This document shows positions 36,601 through 44,414 of a stretch of DNA of 64,000 nt, piece by piece. The stretch comes from Taibaiella soli (GTDB taxonomy: Bacteria > Bacteroidota > Bacteroidia > Chitinophagales > Chitinophagaceae), in NCBI RefSeq assembly GCF_003236175.1, contig NZ_QKTW01000030.1, positions 1 to 64,000 on the forward strand. Reading direction: 5' to 3'. The first letter of the stretch is position 1. Each line of letters begins with the position of its first letter. The notes under the pieces were generated by a model. That model saw only the letters and a program-made list of their open reading frames with translations, did not search any database and had not been told where the DNA came from. Made by a program: the position numbers and the translations under genes.

Positions 36601-36850
36601 TCTTACTCGTTACGTTTTTGATACCACTTACATAAAGGAACTGGTCTTGCAGACGAGTGGAGAAAAAGCCTTCCATTTGCTGCGGGGTCATACCGCCATA
36701 GGGCTCGATTACATAGATTGTAGGGAGGTTTAGTTTTGGAAATATATCAATTGGTATGGTTTTGATCGCCAGAAAAGAGCTTAAGAAAATAGCAGATACT
36801 ACTACGAGTATTGCTATAGGCCTTTTCAGCGAGGCTGATACTAAGCTCAT
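33632..36850 (-). CDS. RND efflux permease with His-rich cytoplasmic loop (pump 2)
   Basis: A 1072-aa inner-membrane transporter with the RND layout. TM4 reads ILVDQATVTIENIHQHLEMG, with D-Q where AcrB has D-D, placing it in a branch apart from classic drug pumps. After TM6 there is an extended cytoplasmic loop at about residues 488-530 containing GHYHYEHGKDHAHAG, six histidines, suggesting metal contact. The second half ends with GVSVANAILIVTNAEKLRLD and RPILMTSLAMIAGMIPMASG. It lies 3 bp after TolC and 13 bp before the adaptor. The substrate may be a metal or an organic compound; unresolved. Confidence 0.92.
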   Translation of the reverse strand: MSLVSASLKRPIAILVVVSAIFLSSFLAIKTIPIDIFPKLNLPTIYVIEPYGGMTPQQMEGFFSTRLQDQFLYVSGIKNVTSKNVQGLSILKLSFFDNTDMAEASAQVALQLNRAMQFFPPGALPPQVIRFDASSLPVGSLVFSSDTKKLEEINDLAATRIRPLFATIPGLSAPPPIGSNQRTIVVNIDPDRLRSFNLTPDEVVASIARNNMMAPSGNIRMGNTMYMATTNSLENTVEAFGDIPVKTDADHTIFLHDVGQIKDGADVTTGYALINGKRSVYMPIVKTADASTWDVVQKLKKTLPEMQTLLPDDVHVSYEFDQSVFVMNSVKSLVSEGVIGAVLTALMVLVFLKDWRSCIIVVITIPVSVLSAVLCLKLAGQTINIMTLSGLALAIGILVDQATVTIENIHQHLEMGKNKKQAIYDACTEIAFPLFLILLCIIAVFAPSFVMQGVPRALFLPLSLSIGFAMIISYLLAQSLVPVISNWLLKDGHYHYEHGKDHAHAGLALNDSEVGEVNLHTENEIKAPEKNDGFERFKMRFMRILEKTMPNMKRNVILYLAVVLALTGVCFVWIGKDLLPKTNTGQYQVKLRLPDGTRLERTEDMVQEVLQVLDSITNDHVAISSAYAGMVPSNYATANLYIFNAGTQEATLQVQLDEDFKMGKDKFQEALRAAVAQKIPGCTLSFEPIELTEKIMSQGAATPIEVEVAGKDMKQIEDYTDKLVDELKQISFLRDVHIQQPLKYPVVKISLDRFKVAQLGLNMKDVSRSVAAFTSSSRYTEKNLWLDSKSAYTFQVQAQVPEYIMNSLEDLKEIPLQPGQSSLVLQDVASFQVDTAVGEYDRTGPRRFVTIGANLYKTDLKAGTDAVGKAIKEMGATPKGLVVAVKGMSSLLTETLDSLQQGLMFAIIVIFLLLAANYQSFKVALSVLATVPAVLLGALLILLATGATLNLQSYMGIIMSTGVSVANAILIVTNAEKLRLDYNGDALKAATVSASVRLRPILMTSLAMIAGMIPMASGMGEAGDQTAPLGRAVIGGLIASTIAALLIVPQVYAWVRRGASIESPSLLPETIN

Positions 36851-36853
36851 GTT

Positions 36854-38266
36854 TTATGATTTAAATTTTTCGAGGAAAAGATCCAGTTGATTGCTGAGAC
36901 CTGCTCTTGTATGCAGCAGTTGCAGCAGTTCATCCTGTGTAATAACAAAATTGGTTTCGGCCTGTTTCAGTACATACTGGGCGTTCGTAAGATCGATCAG
37001 TGTGTTGAGACCACTCTTGTACAAAGCCAGTTGCTGATTATAGGCATCGTTTGCAGAATGCAACTGCACCGGAAGCTCGTTGAGTTTATCGAGCGTATTC
37101 TGATAAGCGACATTTGCCTGTTGCAATGCTTTATTCAGATTGAGTTCGGCGGTTTTCAACGCTTCTTCTTTTGCCTGCATCCGGAAATTATTCTCCTGAT
37201 GTTCATCATGTCTATGTTTAATGTCGAACAAATTATAAGAAACAGCCAGCCCAACGAGATAGTTGTAACGCGAATAACCAAAACCTTGTTGCAAATCAGC
37301 ATACTGATCGGTGTTGCTGATACTGGAACCGCGCGCCCAGGCAGCAGATTCCAACGAAAGTTTCGGCATATACTTTTTATCTGTCGCTTTGTTTCGGGCA
37401 AGCTGCTCCTGATATTGTTTTTCGTAAACGTTCAAAATCGGATGCGAATCGGAGACTGAATCACTGATATTCCATGCCTGCGGATAGGCTTTCAGCATCA
37501 AAGAAACAGCCGCGGTATCTGGTTTTACCATTGCGGTATCGAGACCGGTATATGTGGCCAACGTGATCTGCTCATTCTTATAATCGGTATACGCCTGCAG
37601 ATACGAGATTCGACTTTGCGCATATTGAGCGCTGGCTGTACTGCTGTCCACCCCCGGTTTCAAACCGCTGATAACGGTAGCCCGGATAATATTGAACGCC
37701 ACAGAAACACGATCCAGGTTTTCCTGCTCTATCTGCAACAGGCGGAATTTCTTCAGCCAATCGAGATACAGAGCGATTACCTGCTCGGAAAGCACATATT
37801 TATTGGCCGAAAGATTTGCTTTGGACACCTGCATTTGTGCACTCGCAGCTGATTTTTCGGCTTGCTTGTAACCAAAATTATAGAGCTCCCATTCCAGTAA
37901 TGACATGGCTATATTGCCAGAAGCGGCTTGTCCATTATTTTCCGGGCGCACAGCTCCGGAAGTGGAAGGGATCACGCTTAATGGCAGATAGGAGCCTGGA
38001 AGACTGTTGGCCGAAGCCACATTTACCTCATCCATCAGACGGAGTGAAGGCAGCATATTACCGGCAACGGTTGTGATATGCGCCTGCGATGCTTTCAGTT
38101 CCTGCTCTTGTCTTTTTATTTCGGGATAATTATCGATCGTTTTATTAACGGCGTCGTAAAGACTCAGTGTCTGCCCATTTGCAGCAGATACGAAAATAGT
38201 GCACAAGCCCATTAGAATGAGCCTGCCACATCTGCCATGCAGACGCGCGCGCAAATGTTGTTTCAT
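36854..38266 (-). CDS. TolC-family outer-membrane efflux channel (pump 2)
   Basis: A 470-aa protein with a signal peptide (about 1-31, FVSAANGQ) preceded by a basic stretch. It has TolC-type repeats: SLYDAVNKTIDNYPEIKRQE in the first half, and a second half ending YNQQLALYKSGLNTLIDLTN and AQYVLKQAETNFVITQDELL. It is second in the operon after the small exported protein and 3 bp before the permease gene. Confidence 0.9.
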   Translation of the reverse strand: MKQHLRARLHGRCGRLILMGLCTIFVSAANGQTLSLYDAVNKTIDNYPEIKRQEQELKASQAHITTVAGNMLPSLRLMDEVNVASANSLPGSYLPLSVIPSTSGAVRPENNGQAASGNIAMSLLEWELYNFGYKQAEKSAASAQMQVSKANLSANKYVLSEQVIALYLDWLKKFRLLQIEQENLDRVSVAFNIIRATVISGLKPGVDSSTASAQYAQSRISYLQAYTDYKNEQITLATYTGLDTAMVKPDTAAVSLMLKAYPQAWNISDSVSDSHPILNVYEKQYQEQLARNKATDKKYMPKLSLESAAWARGSSISNTDQYADLQQGFGYSRYNYLVGLAVSYNLFDIKHRHDEHQENNFRMQAKEEALKTAELNLNKALQQANVAYQNTLDKLNELPVQLHSANDAYNQQLALYKSGLNTLIDLTNAQYVLKQAETNFVITQDELLQLLHTRAGLSNQLDLFLEKFKS

Positions 38267-38328
38267 AAACGGAAATTGGATAAAGAGGGCATCAAGCGCC
38301 CGTTAAATGAATGCTGTAATCAGAGAAA

Positions 38329-38709
38329 TCAGCACACAGGCGGGCCCCGCAAGGCATTGGCTGCGAGATCTGGTGTGGATGTGTATGATTGATAATAAAA
38401 AGGCAGGAAAGTGCTGTGCTCCTCAACTAAGATATGTATAACAAAAGTTGGAGTCGCGAAATCCAGATCTATGTCCGTATCTAACGCTTTGATGCGTATG
38501 ATGGACTTGGGTGGTTTGGGATGATTATGTGATTGGTAGGACGCAATAAGCTTGTGTGCCTGCAATTGCATGTCCATACGCTGATGCTCAACGCCTTGCA
38601 CTGCCCCCGTGTTTCCGGCAGCATACGTGATTACATGACTGTCATTGCCTGAGAACCAGAACAGTATAGCCAGTAACGGTATTAATGCGATATATAGCTT
38701 TTTGAGCAT
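38329..38709 (-). CDS. Small exported protein heading the pump-2 operon
   Basis: A 126-aa protein with an N-terminal signal or anchor (about 3-19, KLYIALIPLLAILFWFS). The mature part is moderately His-rich (SHVI, HQRM, AHKL, SHNHPKPP, IHILVEEH) and ends ALRGPPVC. No family is recognised. It lies 62 bp upstream of TolC on the same strand, so it is probably in the operon. The histidines and the neighbouring permease's His loop together hint at metal handling in the envelope. That is inference only. Confidence 0.65.
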   Translation of the reverse strand: MLKKLYIALIPLLAILFWFSGNDSHVITYAAGNTGAVQGVEHQRMDMQLQAHKLIASYQSHNHPKPPKSIIRIKALDTDIDLDFATPTFVIHILVEEHSTFLPFYYQSYTSTPDLAANALRGPPVC

Positions 38710-38791
38710 TCGTTAACCCCGCAAAGTTAATTAGGTTTTTGGAATCTCTGATGCCTGGTCGCTGATTTTATGATTTCTTAAAATGATTTGG

Positions 38792-38988
38792 TGAATGGTG
38801 AGCGGTCAATAGTGAACAGTGGAGCGTCGAAATTGTAATACCGCAGTCTGCATTGATTTGACTTTACCATTCAATTTTGCTTTGAATGACTTTTTTTAAT
38901 TTTGAATCCCAGTAAACCAGCAATAAATCGTCGACAAGACAAACACGAGCGAGCTATTGCTTTTTGAATTTTGAATTTTGACTTCACA
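38792..38988. repeat. Dispersed-repeat tract between pump 2 and the Che operon
   Basis: GTGAATGGTGAGCGGTCAAT / AGTGAACAGTGGAG at 38792-38825, and TTTTGAATTTTGAATTTTGA at about 38963-38982. No gene is seen in 38710-38983. Confidence 0.6.
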
Positions 38989-39562
38989 ATGAATTAATAA
39001 TCGCTACTATCCCTTCTGCATCTGCTACCCGATCTGCTGTATGGTGATGAATGGCTTGCGCAGGCATATAAGAAATCTCAGCCGTCTCCGGATTTTGGGC
39101 AATGGTAACGCCACCATGTTCCTGAATTTTCCGGAAACCTTCAGTGCCATCGGCATTGGCGCCAGAAAGCAAAATGCCGGTAACGCCATCGCGGTAGACC
39201 TCAGCCGCCGACTGAAACCCGACGTCGATACTCGGCCGACTGTGATTTACTTTTTCAGAATCATCTAACGCAAACGTCTGATCATGCTCAAACAATACAT
39301 GGTAATTGGCAGGCGCTACATATATCCATCCCTGTTTGACCGGCTCTTTCTCCTCCACTTCTTTTACACGCAACTTAGTACGCATCTCCAGCACATCTAT
39401 CAAAGGCGATTCAGAATCCGTTCTCCTGTGCAGGATCACCACAATAGGCGGCACATCGACATGAAGGTGTGGCAATATTTGTAACAAGACTTCCAGACTA
39501 CCGGCTGAGCCGCCGATAATCACGAGCTTGCTTTTGACTTCCGTTATTTTATTTTGCTCCAT
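38984..39562 (-). CDS. cheB: CheB-type protein-glutamate methylesterase domain
   Basis: A 192-aa stand-alone CheB catalytic domain without the usual receiver. The catalytic triad is visible: Ser in IIGGSAGSLE, His in VVILHRRTDS and Asp in SGANADGTEG. The substrate cleft residues in WIYVAPANYHVLFE and QNPETAEISYMPAQAI are also typical. It overlaps cheR by 19 bp. No chemoreceptor or flagellar gene is in the window. It therefore probably acts, with CheR, on the associated kinases or an unlinked receptor rather than on swimming. Confidence 0.9.
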   Translation of the reverse strand: MEQNKITEVKSKLVIIGGSAGSLEVLLQILPHLHVDVPPIVVILHRRTDSESPLIDVLEMRTKLRVKEVEEKEPVKQGWIYVAPANYHVLFEHDQTFALDDSEKVNHSRPSIDVGFQSAAEVYRDGVTGILLSGANADGTEGFRKIQEHGGVTIAQNPETAEISYMPAQAIHHHTADRVADAEGIVAIINSL

Positions 39563-40362
39563 ATCCGTTCTTTTCCAAGTTGCCGGTATTTAGAACTAAT
39601 GCCCGAAAATTTCAGTGTTTCTTTGGCGCCGAGCGCGAGATAGCCTAAATCTTCCAGGCTTTGATCAAAAAGATGAAAAACTTTGTTCTGTAGATTTTTA
39701 TCAAAATAGATAAGCACATTCCGACACAGGATCAGTTGAAATTCATTGAAGGAACTATCGGAAACAAGATTATGCGTTGCGAAAATGATTTTCTTTCTAA
39801 GCTCTTCATTGAAAATAATATGATCATACTTAGCCGTGTAATAACCGTTGAGGTCGCCATGTCCGCCCGTCTGCAAATAATTTTCCTGAGACAAAGGCAA
39901 TATCGCTGAGGGATAAATTCCTCTTTGCGCCGTATCAATTACATCCGGATTAATATCGGTAGCATAAATCAAAGTCTTGTGCAGCAAATTAGCCTGATGC
40001 ATTAATATCGCCATTGAATATACCTCTTCGCCAGATGCACAACCAGCATGCCAGATACGAATAAAAGGTTTTGTAGCAATTGTCGGTATCACTTCCTCTC
40101 GAAGTACTTTATAAAATTGCGGATCGCGGAACATTTCCGTAACGTTCACCGTAATCTCTTCCACAAAACGTTTCAGATAGAATTCATCAGACCTTATTTT
40201 ATAACGAAACTCTGCCACACTCGGAAATTTATCGAGCATGATCAGCCTGTTAATGCGCCGTGTCAGCGATGCGCGGGCGTATGACGTAAAGTCGTAACCA
40301 TGTATGTCCAGCACATCGTTTAGTATTACTGCCAAATCTTCTTCTGTAATTTCTATCTCCAC
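39544..40362 (-). CDS. cheR: CheR-type protein-glutamate methyltransferase
   Basis: A 272-aa protein with an N-terminal helical CheR domain (YDFTSYARASLTRRINRLIM) and an SAM-binding domain: ITVNVTEMFRDPQFYKVLRE, RIWHAGCASGEEVYSMAIL, LIYATDINPDVIDTAQRGIY, FQLILCRNVLIYFDK. It methylates glutamates on a partner protein. It lies 5 bp after the receiver gene and overlaps cheB downstream, so the two opposing enzymes are co-translated. Confidence 0.93.
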   Translation of the reverse strand: MEIEITEEDLAVILNDVLDIHGYDFTSYARASLTRRINRLIMLDKFPSVAEFRYKIRSDEFYLKRFVEEITVNVTEMFRDPQFYKVLREEVIPTIATKPFIRIWHAGCASGEEVYSMAILMHQANLLHKTLIYATDINPDVIDTAQRGIYPSAILPLSQENYLQTGGHGDLNGYYTAKYDHIIFNEELRKKIIFATHNLVSDSSFNEFQLILCRNVLIYFDKNLQNKVFHLFDQSLEDLGYLALGAKETLKFSGISSKYRQLGKERIWSKIK

Positions 40363-40367
40363 TCTAT

Positions 40368-40727
40368 CTATTTTAAGTACTGGTCAAGATACGCAACAAG
40401 CAGCGCGACGTCAATCGGCTTAGACACATAACCATCCGCTCCAGCCTCCAGACATTTCTCGCGGTCGCCTACCATTGCCTGTGCCGTCACTGCAATGACA
40501 GGAACTTTATATCGTTCTTTAATCTTCGGGATCGCTTCGTAGCCATCCATATCAGGCATCATCATATCAATAAGCACTACACCGATGTCTTTTTCATTAT
40601 TCAGGAAAGCTAATCCCTGCTGTGCACTACCGGCCGCAATGCAATCGTACTTTCTTGCCTGTAATGTTGCTTTCAAAGCGAAAATATTCCGCGCATCATC
40701 ATCAATGATCAATATCTTTTCCGCCAT
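40368..40727 (-). CDS. Single-domain response regulator (receiver)
   Basis: A 119-aa CheY-like receiver with no output domain: acidic pocket IIDDDARN, phospho-acceptor Asp in VLIDMMMPDMDG, Thr in VIAVTAQAM and Lys in DGYVSKPID. It resembles the third receiver of the adjacent hybrid kinase (MMMPEMDGYETATKI versus MMMPDMDGYEAIPKI), suggesting duplication. It is probably a phospho-shuttle between that kinase and CheR/CheB. Confidence 0.92.
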   Translation of the reverse strand: MAEKILIIDDDARNIFALKATLQARKYDCIAAGSAQQGLAFLNNEKDIGVVLIDMMMPDMDGYEAIPKIKERYKVPVIAVTAQAMVGDREKCLEAGADGYVSKPIDVALLVAYLDQYLK

Positions 40728-40774
40728 GGTTCGTTTTCTTATGGTTATGATCTTATAGTTTGGGATATTTCAGT

Positions 40775-43700
40775 CTAATTTTTTTCATATAGCCAGACGC
40801 GCAGCAGTGACAACAGCTGGTCGATATCTACAGGTTTAGAAATATAATCAGAAGCACCAGCTTTAATACATTTATCTCGGTCCCCAGTCATAGCTTTTGC
40901 AGTTACCGCAATTACCGGCAAGTGTTGCAAACGCTGATTCTCTCTGATCTTGGTTGCAGTTTCATAACCATCCATTTCCGGCATCATCATGTCGAGTAAT
41001 ACCAGATCTACGTTTCTATTATCCTCCAGTTTTATCATTGCATCCTTACCATCTGTGGCTGTTACCACATTCATATTAAATCGTTCCAATGCTTTGGAAA
41101 CGGAAAAAATATTGCGCACATCATCATCTACGATCAGCACTGTTTTGTCTTTCAGCACGTCATTGAGCATGGCCAGCTTTTTGTTTCCGTTATCATTCTT
41201 TGGCTTCTTACTTTCTTCAACCAGATGCAGGAAAATGGATATTTCATCTAAAATACGCTGATACGAATGCGCTGTTTTTACCACAATAGAATCTGCATAC
41301 TGCTTGATACGCTGCTCCTCAGAAAGCGATAAACTTTTACCGGTAAAGATGATGATCGGAAGGTTTTCCATTCCCGGTTTTTTCTTTACTTCCTCCAGCA
41401 TATCGTAGGCTTTCTGTGTTGGAATGCCCATATCCAGAATGACACAATCGGCCTGTTGCTGCAGCGCATCTACGCTATCAGCAACGTTATGCCTGATTTC
41501 CGAATTGATGTTATAAGTCTCCAGAAAATAAGCGAGCGCTTTTGCATGTTTTGAATTGTCTTCTACAATCAATACTTTTTTCGGATCTTTTGAAAGCACT
41601 TCCTCCAGTTTCTGGAAGACCTGTTGTATCTGCTCAAAAGCTACCGGTTTGTTGATAAAGTCGATTGCCCCTTCCATCATGCTTTGCTTTTTTACCTGAA
41701 AGGCCGACATCATATGCACGGGAATATGGCGTGTATCTACGTTGTCTTTGAGTTGTTTCATGACATCCCAACCGCTCACTACTGGCAATTGTATATCGAG
41801 TAAAATCCCTGTCGGCTGGAATTTGCGTGCCAGCTCAAATCCCAGATCACCTCTTACCGATACAATGCCTTTGTAGCCGCTTTGCCGGGTATACTCCAGC
41901 AATGATTTAGCGAAATTGGTATCATCCTCTATAATCAGAATTGATTTATCGCCTGTTCTTATGTGTGACCGATCATCCGGAATATCTTCAGGGATTACAG
42001 TGGCGATGTATGGATTTCCTTCCGGCGTTTCCGTGTCATCGAATTCCGGCATCAGAAGCTGTTCTTCCGGTGGCAACACCGATTGTGTCTGATCAAGCGG
42101 AATCGTTATCGTGAAACTGCTGCCTATATTTTGTTCGCTTTCCAAACTCAATGTACCATTCAGTAATTTGGTCAATTCTTTGCTAATAGAAAGCCCCAAC
42201 CCAGTGCCACCATATTTTCTGCGGGTTGAACCATCTGCTTGTTGAAATGCTTCGAAAATCAGTTTTTGTTTACCTTCTGCAATACCGATACCTGTATCTG
42301 TAACAACAATATTTACAGCGTTCGTAATGGTTTCATGCATGCTTACCTTTAGTGAAATGCTGCCATGCGCCGTAAATTTCAGCGCATTGGAAATGAGATT
42401 TTTAATAATCTGCTCCAATCGCATTTTATCCGTTTCTATCGAATAAGGAACTTCCGGTTTCACGTCTACAATAAATTGCAATTTCTTTTCAGCAGCCATC
42501 GGTTCAAAAACGGAGCGCATATCATTTACAATATCACGCACCGCCACTGTTTCATATTCCAGCACCATTTTACCTGCTTCAATCTTGGAGAGATCGAGAA
42601 TTTCATCAATCAGCGCCAGCAAACCGTATCCGGAACTCTGTATTACATTGGCATATTCAACCTGATCGCTACTAAGGTTATGGTCATTATTTTCGGACAA
42701 CAAGCGGCCAAGCAATAAAATAGAGTTAAGTGGTGTGCGCAATTCGTGCGACATATTTGCCAAAAATTCCGACTTATATTTTGTGGTCAGCGCCAGCTCT
42801 TCTGCTTTGCGTTTCACTTCCACATTTTGCTCTGCAATTTTTTGATTGCTTTCTTCCAGCTGACGTGAACGTTCTTCCAGTTCGGCGTTCGCTTGTTGCA
42901 GTTCTTCCTGTTGTACTCTTAACTCTTCTTCTGATGCCTGTAGTTTTTCCGACTGAGCTTCAAGTTCTGCATTGATATTTTCCAGTTCATTATGTTGCAC
43001 CTGCAATTCTTCCGATTGTGCTTGCGTCTCCTCCAGAAGATTTTGCATGCGTTCATAATTAAGTGAGGCGCTAAGGCTAATGGCAACGGCATCGGTGTTG
43101 GCTTTCAGAAATTCAATTTCGAGATCCAGTGGTTTTTTAAACGTTCCTAATTCCGCCACGGCCATTACCTCATTCCCAACAGAAAACGGAACAAGAATAA
43201 GGTACAAGGGTTCTGTATTACCCAGAGAAGAATTTACCGTCAAATATTGATTCGGCACTTCGTCAACCACCATTAGTTTATTTAGGGTTACCGCTTGTCC
43301 GATTAAACCTTTATCAGGATGAATTTCTTTAGGCGCGTATGTAATCGCATGTGTGCCCGTCAATCTGAATTTTTCCTGTCCATCTATCACATAAAGTGTT
43401 CCGACTGCTGCGCTCACATAATTTGCAAGCGTACCAATAATTTTATCAGAAACACTGTTTAGAAAACGTTCCGTACGCATCGCATCTGCAAGCATCACTT
43501 CTCCCGCCTGCAGCCAGTTTCGCTTTTGGAGATCTGTAAAATTGCTTTCCAGCGATATCGCCATTTCGTTGAGTGCTGAAGATATCCGACCCAGCTGATC
43601 TTCTTTTTTATCTTCTGCCCGTGCTGTAAGATCGCCAGCCTCCAACCTTTTGGTAACGCCTTCTACAGCTGTTATACGCGCTGCGGTTTCAAGGTAGAGT

Positions 43701-44389
43701 GCTTCATCTTCTTTTTGCTTCTGAATACGCGCTGAGAGATCGGCCTTTATCCGGAAATATGCGAGCACTGAAATTAAAATGGAAATAAGCGCCGCTACAA
43801 CGACTAATATTTGTGTGTATCCTGAAAAACGACTTTGCTCATCGGTACGAATTTTCAATAATCTTGTCTCTTCTTCTTTGATCTGCTGCACCACCAGTCG
43901 CAGGTCCTCCATAATCTTCTTGCCGTTAAACATCTCACTGTTGATAGTCACCGTAAGATTGGCATTTCCCAATACTCCGTTGGTCTTCATCATGGTGATC
44001 ACATTGTTCATCTGCTCAAAGCGACGATCAATCAATGTTTTTGCGTCGGCCAGGTTATGCTGCTGCACAGAATTATCAGTGGTCAGTCCCCGCAACCTGC
44101 TGAGGCTGCCCAACGCTTTTTCATAGCTGGTATCATAGCGTGAAAGGAACACAGGATCTTGTGTGATGACGTAACCCCGTTGTCCTGATTCAGCGTCCCG
44201 CACAATGGCCAACAAATTTTCCGCCTCAATAATCACCTCATGAGTATGATTTACCCATACAGATGTCTCCACCAGTTTTTTGTTACTATAATACGAAGCC
44301 AGTGCACTTACCAGCAAAATGAATAATGAGACACCAAAAACGAACTGAAGCTGCCGTATGATTGATGAAGTAGAATGTTTCTGATCCAT
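40775..44389 (-). CDS. Hybrid sensor histidine kinase: CHASE3-HAMP-GAF-HisKA-HATPase-REC-REC-REC
   Basis: A 1204-aa inner-membrane kinase. TM1 at about 14-30 is followed by a periplasmic CHASE3-type domain (ESGQRGYVITQDPVFLSRYD), TM2 at about 190-212, HAMP, GAF (about 300-450) and a long coiled coil rich in QSEELQ/NAELE words. HisKA has the phospho-His near 546 (FLANMSHELRTPLNS), then comes HATPase (GTGLGLSISKELTKLL). Three receivers have acceptor Asp near 864 (LLDIQLPVVSG), 983 (ILDMGIPT) and 1130 (LLDMMMPEMDG). It is co-transcribed with another kinase upstream and with CheY-, CheR- and CheB-like genes. Confidence 0.93.
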   Translation of the reverse strand: MDQKHSTSSIIRQLQFVFGVSLFILLVSALASYYSNKKLVETSVWVNHTHEVIIEAENLLAIVRDAESGQRGYVITQDPVFLSRYDTSYEKALGSLSRLRGLTTDNSVQQHNLADAKTLIDRRFEQMNNVITMMKTNGVLGNANLTVTINSEMFNGKKIMEDLRLVVQQIKEEETRLLKIRTDEQSRFSGYTQILVVVAALISILISVLAYFRIKADLSARIQKQKEDEALYLETAARITAVEGVTKRLEAGDLTARAEDKKEDQLGRISSALNEMAISLESNFTDLQKRNWLQAGEVMLADAMRTERFLNSVSDKIIGTLANYVSAAVGTLYVIDGQEKFRLTGTHAITYAPKEIHPDKGLIGQAVTLNKLMVVDEVPNQYLTVNSSLGNTEPLYLILVPFSVGNEVMAVAELGTFKKPLDLEIEFLKANTDAVAISLSASLNYERMQNLLEETQAQSEELQVQHNELENINAELEAQSEKLQASEEELRVQQEELQQANAELEERSRQLEESNQKIAEQNVEVKRKAEELALTTKYKSEFLANMSHELRTPLNSILLLGRLLSENNDHNLSSDQVEYANVIQSSGYGLLALIDEILDLSKIEAGKMVLEYETVAVRDIVNDMRSVFEPMAAEKKLQFIVDVKPEVPYSIETDKMRLEQIIKNLISNALKFTAHGSISLKVSMHETITNAVNIVVTDTGIGIAEGKQKLIFEAFQQADGSTRRKYGGTGLGLSISKELTKLLNGTLSLESEQNIGSSFTITIPLDQTQSVLPPEEQLLMPEFDDTETPEGNPYIATVIPEDIPDDRSHIRTGDKSILIIEDDTNFAKSLLEYTRQSGYKGIVSVRGDLGFELARKFQPTGILLDIQLPVVSGWDVMKQLKDNVDTRHIPVHMMSAFQVKKQSMMEGAIDFINKPVAFEQIQQVFQKLEEVLSKDPKKVLIVEDNSKHAKALAYFLETYNINSEIRHNVADSVDALQQQADCVILDMGIPTQKAYDMLEEVKKKPGMENLPIIIFTGKSLSLSEEQRIKQYADSIVVKTAHSYQRILDEISIFLHLVEESKKPKNDNGNKKLAMLNDVLKDKTVLIVDDDVRNIFSVSKALERFNMNVVTATDGKDAMIKLEDNRNVDLVLLDMMMPEMDGYETATKIRENQRLQHLPVIAVTAKAMTGDRDKCIKAGASDYISKPVDIDQLLSLLRVWLYEKN

Positions 44390-44414
44390 TATGGTGTAGT
44401 GTGTTTTTTAGCTA

